A stretch of DNA of 6,596 bases from Chromatocurvus sp046260215 (GTDB taxonomy: Bacteria; Pseudomonadota; Gammaproteobacteria; Pseudomonadales; Halieaceae): positions 1 through 6,596 of the forward strand of contig JBHEPQ010000348.1 of assembly GCA_046260215.1 (NCBI GenBank). Direction: 5' to 3'. Below, piece after piece: positions 1-5,659 of this stretch. The notes below the pieces were generated by a model. The model was not told the DNA's origin. It saw only the letters and a program-made list of their open reading frames with translations, and did no database searches. The translations under genes were made by a program, and so were the position numbers. Every line of letters begins with the position of its first letter. Position 1 is the first letter of the stretch.

Positions 1-15
1 AATGCCGGTGCGGAA

Positions 16-1434
16 TTAGGCGTGCCCCGGTTCCTGCATGTCGACGCCAAAAGCCTTTGACAATGTGGCGGCACGCTCCAGATTCAGAAAATCTTCCATC
101 GCCGTTCGCAGCTGCTTGCGTGCAGGCGCGGACATGACCAGGCTGCTGCACTGATCGAATTTGTCCCAGTATTGGGAGGTAGGGTACGGCGCAGCCTTGC
201 TGCCCCTGGGCATGAACACGGACTTCTCCAGCACGCGCCCATCCTTCAATGTGACTCGCAGGGTGGTGTCGACCTCGGTTTCCGGGCGGTCGATGGGGTG
301 GCGGTGGATGCGCTCCATCATTTGCCGGTACTCGCCGCGGTGCAGTGCAGCGTGGGTGAAATCTGCCAGGCTGCAGGCCCCCCCAATGAGCAGGCAGGCA
401 AGCGGGTACTCTATAGAGAACTTGCCCTCGAGGCCGCTTGCTGGACGTTGGTACATCAGATTTTTCAGATGCATGGCCGGCGCGTGCACGTCGACGCGCT
501 CCACGTCTGTGGCCGCGAAGGCATGCTCGGCCAGCAGATCCTCCATGGCATCCAGGGAGCGGTGGGCACTGCCGCAGGTGGGAAAGCGTTTGACCCGGAA
601 CCGATGCTCGATGATCAACAGCGGCTCACCGATGCTCTCAATCTCGAACGTGAGGGTCTGGCCATGCTCGGGCTCGCGGATGGCGGCTCGCAACTCGTCT
701 CGATCGGGTCCCACCATAAGCGTATTCATGCCCGTGGGTCCATCCAGTGTATGCCAGCCGGCCGTGACACCGGCCCGGGCGAAGAACGCGGACTGGATAC
801 CGCTGCGCGCGGCGTTGCCGGCGTGCAGCGGTTTGGCCATCGTTCCGAACTGGGACATAAAGCCACCGGCAACGCTGGTGGCCAACGAAAGGGCCATCGC
901 GGTCTGCTCGGCATTGAGTTTCAACAAACGAGAGACTGCGCAGGCCGTCCCCAGGCTGCCGATGGTGCCGGTGGCGTGCCAGCCACGTTTGCGGTGGGGC
1001 GGATTCACGCCCTGGCCGATGCGACCGACGATCTGGATCGCGGCCAGATAGGCATCCATGCACTCGCGCCCTGAGCTGCCAAGGTCCTCGGCCACCGCCA
1101 GAATCGCGGGCCACATGACACAGGAGATGTGCGCCTTGGCGGGATCGAAGTTATCGTCGAAATCCAGGGCATGGGCCGCGGTGGCGTTGACCATGGCAGC
1201 CCAGGGCAGCGTCAGGCCCTCACTGCTGCCGACCACGGTGACGTCACCCGGACCCCATGCCCGGAGCTGCTCACGGATCATCAGGGTCACCGGCGCGACC
1301 GCCCCCGGCAGCATGGCAGCCATGGTATCGATGAATTGACGGTAGGCGATGTCGACGGCCTGCTGCGGCCATTCGTCCGCGACAGTCGCCAACCAGGTAG
1401 CATAGGCTTCGAGTGGGTTTTTAACCTGTGTCAT
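16..1434 (-). CDS. MmgE/PrpD family protein
   Basis: A cytosolic protein of the MmgE/PrpD superfamily, which includes 2-methylcitrate dehydratase, cis-aconitate decarboxylase and iminodisuccinate epimerase; the reaction of this member cannot be read from sequence. The 472 residues match the usual family length (about 450-480), so it looks complete. Family-typical stretches are NATAAHALDFDD (83-94), GWHATGTIGSLGTA (151-164), FGTMAKPLHAGNAARSG (196-212), KRFPTCGSAHRSLDAM (282-297) and GKFSIEYPLA (337-346). No signal peptide or membrane segment is visible. The ATG at 1434 gives a normal family N-terminus (MTQVKNPLEAYATWL) and has a weak GGA six bases upstream. An in-frame GTG at 1467 has a better GAGG eight bases upstream and would add 11 residues. 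It is the last gene of the visible run, 85 nt after the acyltransferase, and no promoter of its own is evident, so co-transcription is likely. No prpB, prpC or acnD neighbour is present, so a methylcitrate-cycle role is not supported here. Confidence 0.92.
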   Translation of the reverse strand: MTQVKNPLEAYATWLATVADEWPQQAVDIAYRQFIDTMAAMLPGAVAPVTLMIREQLRAWGPGDVTVVGSSEGLTLPWAAMVNATAAHALDFDDNFDPAKAHISCVMWPAILAVAEDLGSSGRECMDAYLAAIQIVGRIGQGVNPPHRKRGWHATGTIGSLGTACAVSRLLKLNAEQTAMALSLATSVAGGFMSQFGTMAKPLHAGNAARSGIQSAFFARAGVTAGWHTLDGPTGMNTLMVGPDRDELRAAIREPEHGQTLTFEIESIGEPLLIIEHRFRVKRFPTCGSAHRSLDAMEDLLAEHAFAATDVERVDVHAPAMHLKNLMYQRPASGLEGKFSIEYPLACLLIGGACSLADFTHAALHRGEYRQMMERIHRHPIDRPETEVDTTLRVTLKDGRVLEKSVFMPRGSKAAPYPTSQYWDKFDQCSSLVMSAPARKQLRTAMEDFLNLERAATLSKAFGVDMQEPGHA

Positions 1435-1467
1435 GCGCGTTCCACTGATGGCTGGATCGACAGGCAC

Positions 1468-1483
1468 GTGTGACGCCTCACAC
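1468..1483. repeat. Perfect short inverted repeat before the MmgE/PrpD gene
   Basis: Plus strand GTGTGA-CGCC-TCACAC is a perfect six-base inverted repeat around four bases, in the 85-nt gap before the MmgE/PrpD gene. On the minus strand it contains GAGG (plus 1476-1479) and ends right next to the alternative GTG start at 1467. It has no T-run after it. It could tune translation or be a protein-binding site; chance is also possible. Confidence 0.35.
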
Positions 1484-1519
1484 CCCCTCCACTGCACCGT
1501 TCTGACTGGTGTTTTTGCA

Positions 1520-2464
1520 TTACTCACTCTCTTCCGGGAACGGGTAGCGCAGCCAGCGGCGCTGATGCCAGCTCCAGAGTTCCGGATGCGCACGAATATG
1601 GCAATCGACAAGGTCTGCAAGTCTTGCCACATTCTGCTCCGTCGAATCGCCCTCGGGCAGTCGGATTGCCTCGCTGATACGGAATGTCCAGCGCGGTTCA
1701 GCCGCATCGAGCAATACCGGAAATACGGGAACGTCGTACTTTCTGGCCAGTGTCGCTGCGCCCGCCGGCATATTGACCTGTTTGCCAAGGAAGTGGGTCG
1801 GGACACCGCCTTGCCTGTTGATCTGGTCGATGGGGATAAAGGTCATGCGGCCTCGCTTCAGCGCCTTGTCGAGATGATAGAACGCGGCGAACTCCGGTCG
1901 GGCATCCACGATCCTGACCCCGCTGTCGCGGAACATGTTGTGAAAGAATCCACTCGGCAACTTGCGTGACTCGTAAGCCACGACGGTAATCGGCACGCCC
2001 AGGCGATCAAGCGCAAGCAGGAGTGCAAAAGCGTTGCCGGCGTGTATTCCCATCAGCACCGCACCCTGTCCCGATTCAGCGCGCGCCAGAAGCGCCTCGG
2101 CGCCCCTGATGTCGACCGAGTCGACGATTTCACGCTGCGGCACGGCAGCGCAGGCCTGGGCCATCACCTCCAGCGCGGCACGGTCATTGGTTGCATAGGC
2201 CTTGCGCAACCAGCCGCGCACTTTCGCGTGGCCGGTTTCCGGGCCCATCACCCGCGTAATCTGTTTGCGCAGCCTGCGCCGGAGCAGGGGCGTGGCAAAA
2301 TGATGCAGGCGTCCGAGCCGTTCGCCGTCGCGCTGGATTGCATCGAGGCCCTGGCGACCGCGCCAGCGCACGTAGCGGTCCAGCATCGAAACGGCCAGGC
2401 GCCTGAACCTGCGCTTCAACCATTTCCCCGGCCCCGGCCTGGTTTCCCGGGCTTCAGCCGTCAT
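1520..2464 (-). CDS. LpxL/HtrB-type lysophospholipid/lipid A acyltransferase homologue
   Basis: A 314-residue protein of the LpxL/LpxM acyltransferase family, whose members transfer an acyl chain, usually from acyl-ACP, to a lipid or sugar acceptor at the inner membrane. The family pattern is clear: GAVLMGIHAGN (134-144) at the active-site strand, FIPIDQ (209-214), then THFLGK and MPAGAATLARKYDVPVFPV (223-250), and the closing PELWSWHQRRWLRYP (294-308). The N-terminus is strongly basic (KRRFRR, 17-22; RRRLRK, 62-67), suiting peripheral attachment to the membrane; no clear transmembrane anchor is seen. Odd: the catalytic HX4(D/E) motif reads H141-A-G-N-A-F146, so the acidic partner is missing. 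The ATG at 2464 was chosen because it has GAGGA five bases upstream and gives an 11-nt overlap with the preceding ligase gene, a sign of translational coupling. The frame stays open further upstream, but that part is low-complexity sequence inside the ligase gene and unlike the family. Its substrate is probably the acyl group carried by the upstream ligase-ACP (inference). Confidence 0.87.
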   Translation of the reverse strand: MTAEARETRPGPGKWLKRRFRRLAVSMLDRYVRWRGRQGLDAIQRDGERLGRLHHFATPLLRRRLRKQITRVMGPETGHAKVRGWLRKAYATNDRAALEVMAQACAAVPQREIVDSVDIRGAEALLARAESGQGAVLMGIHAGNAFALLLALDRLGVPITVVAYESRKLPSGFFHNMFRDSGVRIVDARPEFAAFYHLDKALKRGRMTFIPIDQINRQGGVPTHFLGKQVNMPAGAATLARKYDVPVFPVLLDAAEPRWTFRISEAIRLPEGDSTEQNVARLADLVDCHIRAHPELWSWHQRRWLRYPFPEESE

Positions 2465-4391
2465 TGGCGTCCTCGGCCAGAAAACGCGCCAGGTCGTTGA
2501 CGGTCGGGTAGTCAAACAGATCAGTGATCTCCAGATCGACAGAAAATCGCTGCTCGATTTCCTCGAAGATCTGCGCCAGGTCCAGCGATGACAGCTCGAT
2601 CTCGAACAGGTTGTCGTCGGCGCCGATTTCACGGTCCCCGATAACGCCCCGGCACACTGCCAGCAGCTGTTCCGCAATGCCATCGGCATGCCCGCTATCC
2701 GCCGCCGGGGCGTTGAGCAGCGCGCCCAGCTCCCGGAGCCGCGAATCGAATTCGCCCTGGTTTGCAGCCAATGTCAACTGTTTGCGCTGCAGCTTGCCGC
2801 TGCTGGTCTTTGGGATCTGCGGCACCGGAATCACGGTCGCCACGATGCCGAGTTCGCGACTGAGCGTGGCGGTAATTTCCCGCGCGACCGGCGCCAGGTC
2901 CTCGAGCTTGCCACGATGCAGCACAAAGATCGCCAGCCGGTCCGATTCATCGCCATGCAGCCTCACCGGGGCCGCGACAAGCTTGTTGAGGTCCAGCAGC
3001 TCGATCGCCTCGATCAGCAGCGCTTCGATATCCTGAGGGTAGAAGTTCTGGCCGTTAACGAAAACCAGGTCGTCAACACGGCCCGTGATGACCAGCTGCG
3101 ACTGATGCGAAAAACCGAGATCCCTCGTATCGACCCAGCCATCGTCGAGCAGGGCACGCGCGTTGGCGGATGGATTGTCATAATAGCCGCTGGTTACGCT
3201 CGGCCCGCGGATCAGTACCCGGCCGACGCTACCGGCAGGTAACGACTTGCCCTGATCGTCGGCGATGCGTACCTCGGTATCGGGGATGGCGCCGCCGAGC
3301 AGCACAAGCTCCACGGCCTCCGGCTCGCCGGCTTCGGCCGGAATAACCCGGTCGCCGGGCGCTAGCGAATGGCGCGCGACCCATATCGTGTGCATGCCGG
3401 CACCCGGCTCCGCGAGGGTCACCACCAGGCTGGCCTCGGCCAGACCGTAGACGCAGCACATTGCGCCCGGCTCCAGCCCGGTGCCGGCCAGTGTGTCGAG
3501 GAATCGGCGGGCCAGGGAAGCGGCAATGGGTTCGGCACCGTTGTAGATCAGTCGCACCCTCGAGAGGTCCACATCGGGCAGTCCTTTACTCTCAATCGCG
3601 CGCAGGGTATGCCGATAGCCGAAATTGGGTGAACATAAAACTGTCGCCCGCACATCGGCCGCCGCCTGCAGCCACAGCCGCGGGCGCCGCGCAAACAGTG
3701 ACGTGGGCATGATGTAATGATCGAAGCCGTTGCCCAGCATGGTCAGATGGAACCCGATCAACCCGAGGTCGTGGCTGAGGGGCATCCATGACAATGCCAC
3801 CTCCTCTTTGCGGTAGGCTGATGCCATGCTGGCCAGGCGGATATTGGCCAGGATATTGGCGTGCGTCAGTACGACGCCCTTGGGATCGCCGGTTGAGCCC
3901 GACGAAAACTGAATAAAGGCACGGTCTGCCGCTTCGATCCGGGCCGGCCTGGCGGCTTGCTCGCGCGGCAGGATGCCACCATGGCAGTGCGCCTCGATGC
4001 CCTCAATACCCTGTTCACTGGCGTAACGTAGGATGCTCTCCTTCAACTCCGGTGTGGTCACTACTGGCACCTGGCCGAGCAGTTGCCAGATCTTCGCCAG
4101 CTTCGTCAGCGCCCCGGTCGTGACGCCGGCGGCGAGCGGCACCGGCGTGATGCCGCCGTACAGCGCAGCCCAGAAAAACTTCAGGAATCGCTCGCTGTCG
4201 TCGGTAAAAAGAATGATGAACCGGCTATCAGCCAGCTGGCGCGCTCGCAGCGCGGCCAGTACTCGCAGCGCCTGCTGACGCAGCTCGCCGAATGACAGAT
4301 GGCGGATATCGTTGTCGCCTTCGATCAAGCCGATGCGACCCGTCTCTTGCGCGCGCTGATCGAGCAGCGCGGTCAGGGTGTCAAATTGCAT
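2454..4391 (-). CDS. Fatty-acyl-AMP ligase fused to acyl carrier domain
   Basis: A 645-residue adenylate-forming enzyme with a C-terminal carrier domain. The ligase should convert a free carboxylic acid and ATP to acyl-AMP and load the acyl group onto the phosphopantetheine arm of its own carrier. Core motifs in order: P-loop QFSSGSTGDPKG (161-172), SWMPLSHDLGLIG (201-213), YNGAEP (283-288), YGLAEASL (315-322), DGWVDTRDLGF (417-427), GRVDDLVFVNGQNFYPQDIE (437-456) and PKTSSGKLQRK (527-537) with catalytic Lys533. NGAEP, YGLAEA and the stretch at about 337-370 resemble fatty-acyl-AMP ligases more than acyl-CoA synthetases. The carrier domain covers about 570-645; its site reads LFEIELSSLDL (595-605), giving Ser602 as the attachment residue with SSL in place of the common DSL. 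The ATG at 4391 has GAG five bases upstream and lies about 43 nt below the predicted transcription start. An in-frame TTG at 4436 would add 15 residues but sits at the transcription start itself, so it is unlikely. All catalytic residues I can place are present. The gene overlaps the next one by 11 nt. The chain length or type of the acid is unknown. Confidence 0.88.
   Translation of the reverse strand: MQFDTLTALLDQRAQETGRIGLIEGDNDIRHLSFGELRQQALRVLAALRARQLADSRFIILFTDDSERFLKFFWAALYGGITPVPLAAGVTTGALTKLAKIWQLLGQVPVVTTPELKESILRYASEQGIEGIEAHCHGGILPREQAARPARIEAADRAFIQFSSGSTGDPKGVVLTHANILANIRLASMASAYRKEEVALSWMPLSHDLGLIGFHLTMLGNGFDHYIMPTSLFARRPRLWLQAAADVRATVLCSPNFGYRHTLRAIESKGLPDVDLSRVRLIYNGAEPIAASLARRFLDTLAGTGLEPGAMCCVYGLAEASLVVTLAEPGAGMHTIWVARHSLAPGDRVIPAEAGEPEAVELVLLGGAIPDTEVRIADDQGKSLPAGSVGRVLIRGPSVTSGYYDNPSANARALLDDGWVDTRDLGFSHQSQLVITGRVDDLVFVNGQNFYPQDIEALLIEAIELLDLNKLVAAPVRLHGDESDRLAIFVLHRGKLEDLAPVAREITATLSRELGIVATVIPVPQIPKTSSGKLQRKQLTLAANQGEFDSRLRELGALLNAPAADSGHADGIAEQLLAVCRGVIGDREIGADDNLFEIELSSLDLAQIFEEIEQRFSVDLEITDLFDYPTVNDLARFLAEDANDG
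2470..2474 (-). promoter_or_regulatory. Shine-Dalgarno site of the acyltransferase
   Basis: GAGGA on the minus strand, five bases before the ATG at 2464 and inside the last codons of the ligase gene. It decides the start of the acyltransferase and supports coupling of the two genes. Confidence 0.65.
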
Positions 4392-4440
4392 TTTTTCTCG
4401 ATTGGGTCGCGGGAGGATCGCAGCTCGGTCCAACAAAACG

Positions 4441-4470
4441 AGTATAAACGGCCTGTTTTCCGAAATTCAA
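4441..4470 (-). promoter_or_regulatory. Predicted sigma70-type promoter of the ligase operon
   Basis: On the minus strand, TTGAAT (4465-4470) and TATACT (4441-4446) are separated by 18 bases. The boxes match TTGACA at four of six and TATAAT at five of six positions. The surrounding DNA is more AT-rich than the genes. Transcription would start near 4434, leaving a leader of about 43 nt before the ligase ATG. This suggests that the ligase, the acyltransferase and probably the MmgE/PrpD gene form their own transcription unit, separate from the sulfotransferase and DUF3108 genes. No operator repeat is obvious around the boxes. Confidence 0.6.
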
Positions 4471-4565
4471 TAAGATCCGTACGCGGTGTGGCAGTTTGGA
4501 TTACGCTTGAAGCCATTATCGAAATAGCTTGGTTTCAGGGCCCTCGTTACATTGCATGTTGAATG

Positions 4566-4611
4566 GCCCGGCTCGCTCAGCATGGTCTCGCATGCTCGGC
4601 GTGGCCCGGGC
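4566..4611. repeat. Imperfect inverted repeat / hairpin
   Basis: Outer arms GCCCGG (4566-4571) and CCGGGC (4606-4611) pair perfectly. Inner arms AGCATG (4579-4584) and CATGCT (4591-4596) pair perfectly around a six-base loop. Between them CGC (4574-4576) pairs with GCG (4599-4601), with a few mismatches and a small bulge. It lies 78 nt past the DUF3108 stop. Neither strand shows a T-run after it, so it is not a standard terminator. It may mark a 3' end, protect the mRNA, or be chance in GC-rich DNA. Confidence 0.45.
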
Positions 4612-4688
4612 ATTGACACCGGGATGGCAGCGCAGTGGCGCATTGTCAGGATGCGGCGGCGAGAGGCGCTTGCCGGGCAGTGACCGAA

Positions 4689-5615
4689 TCAGGGTTTGAG
4701 CGACAGCTGCAGCATCCGGCCGTCGTCGTCCACCACTTCCAGCTTAACCAGCAGCCAGTCCCGCGCCGGTGCCAGCCAGACGCGGGTACTGCGCGGCGCA
4801 TCCTCGGGGTCGTGGAGGCGTTCCAGGAAAACCGTCTGCTCGGTGCCGGTGGCGAGTTCGAGCTGCTCCGATCCGCGGACGATGATCTCGTAGACCTTGA
4901 CTTCACCGCCATCGGCGATGGGATAGCACAGCAGCGTGCCGGGCGCGCTGGCACCGCGCGCGAGATCGCGCTGTAGCGCCAGCTGCCAGCTAACCGGATC
5001 AAAGGCGGGGGCTTCAAGGGGTGCCGACCGCGACTTGTCGCCGGTCCGGTACACGGTGCCATGCGCCCAGTCGAACTCGAGATACCGGGTTCGGCGGACA
5101 ATGCCGCGCATACGATAGGCGTAGTCGAGCGGGCGCAGGGCGCCGGCGTCCGTCAGCTGCATGGTGGCCTCTTCCTTGAGCTTCAGCAGCCAGGTGCGCA
5201 CGCGTGAGCTGAAGTGAAGCGTGCCGTCCGTATCGGCCTCGAGGCTCCGCGTCCCGGTTGCGGAGAAGGGGATGCCGTCGTAATTCACTTCGTAGCTGGC
5301 GGAAAAGGGCGTCGGTTCCCAGCTGTTGACTTCGCTGTCCGGCGCGGGCGCGGCGCCCGCGTCAGCACTGACTATAGCGTCCGTCCCGGGTTTGGCGACG
5401 CCGACATGGCAGTTGGCAGCCGTATCAGAGTCAGCTGCAGCGGCCGTGGGCAGGGCAAGCGCTGCGCCGAGCAGCAGCGCGGGCAGTGTCCTGCTTGGTC
5501 GTGCGATGCCTCCGCCCCGTCTGGCATTGCGAGCGGCGGATGATTCGGGCGCTGCGGTGGGTTCGGCAATACCCGCCACTTGCGCATGGCTATGGCAATC
5601 GACTGAACTCTGCAT
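4689..5615 (-). CDS. Exported DUF3108 domain protein
   Basis: A 308-residue protein whose second half (about 102-308) fits DUF3108, a periplasmic family of unknown function predicted to be rich in beta-strands. Family-like stretches are FSASYEVNYDGIPFSATG (104-121), PLDYAYRMRGIVRRTRYLEF (162-181), DPVSWQLALQRDLARG (206-221), GEVKVYEIIVRGSEQLEL (237-254) and TRVWLAPARDWLLVKLEV (277-294). A hydrophobic stretch LPALLLGAALALPTAAAA (44-61) followed by DSDT looks like a signal peptide cleaved near residue 61, which places the protein in the periplasm. Residues 62-101 form an Ala/Asp-rich linker. The ATG at 5615 leaves about 43 residues before the hydrophobic core, unusually long for a signal peptide. 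Its AGGGAG lies 14 bases upstream, farther than usual, so the true start is uncertain; an in-frame GTG at 5579 has no Shine-Dalgarno site. The gene begins 44 nt after the sulfotransferase stop, so the two are probably co-transcribed. Its role here is unknown. Confidence 0.85.
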   Translation of the reverse strand: MQSSVDCHSHAQVAGIAEPTAAPESSAARNARRGGGIARPSRTLPALLLGAALALPTAAAADSDTAANCHVGVAKPGTDAIVSADAGAAPAPDSEVNSWEPTPFSASYEVNYDGIPFSATGTRSLEADTDGTLHFSSRVRTWLLKLKEEATMQLTDAGALRPLDYAYRMRGIVRRTRYLEFDWAHGTVYRTGDKSRSAPLEAPAFDPVSWQLALQRDLARGASAPGTLLCYPIADGGEVKVYEIIVRGSEQLELATGTEQTVFLERLHDPEDAPRSTRVWLAPARDWLLVKLEVVDDDGRMLQLSLKP

Positions 5616-5659
5616 GTGCTGGTCGTCATCTCCCTGAATACAGGATGAATAGGGCGTAA

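Larger units (their letters stand above)
4392..4688. other. Intergenic region between DUF3108 and ligase genes
   Basis: About 300 nt with no gene that I can support. It holds the ligase promoter (4441-4470) and an imperfect hairpin (4566-4611). Open frames on the plus strand here resemble no known protein and run into the antisense of neighbouring genes. No Rho-independent terminator with a T-run is visible after the DUF3108 stop. Confidence 0.6.

Noticed and set aside
161..1074. Two plus-strand open frames of nearly 300 codons opposite the MmgE/PrpD gene
   Set aside because: They are antisense to a well-supported gene, have Arg/Ser- or Gly/His-rich composition typical of mirror frames in GC-rich DNA, and show no recognisable domain.
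1435..1806. N-terminal extension of the MmgE/PrpD frame to 1806
   Set aside because: The frame is open but mostly overlaps the 3' end of the acyltransferase in another frame, and its Arg/Ser-rich sequence is unlike the family.
2465..2689. N-terminal extension of the acyltransferase frame to 2689
   Set aside because: This part lies inside the carrier-domain coding sequence of the ligase, is Ser/Thr/Arg/Trp-rich and unlike LpxL-type N-termini. The ATG at 2464 has a good Shine-Dalgarno site.
4392..4436. TTG start at 4436 for the ligase
   Set aside because: It lies at the predicted transcription start and has no Shine-Dalgarno site. The ATG at 4391 gives a typical family N-terminus.
4299..4562. 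Plus-strand 87-codon frame across the ligase start and promoter region
   Set aside because: Half of it is antisense to the ligase, no ribosome binding site or recognisable domain is seen, and it crosses the predicted promoter.
4566..4611. Rho-independent terminator at the intergenic hairpin
   Set aside because: The stem is plausible but no T-run follows on either strand, so it is listed only as an inverted repeat.
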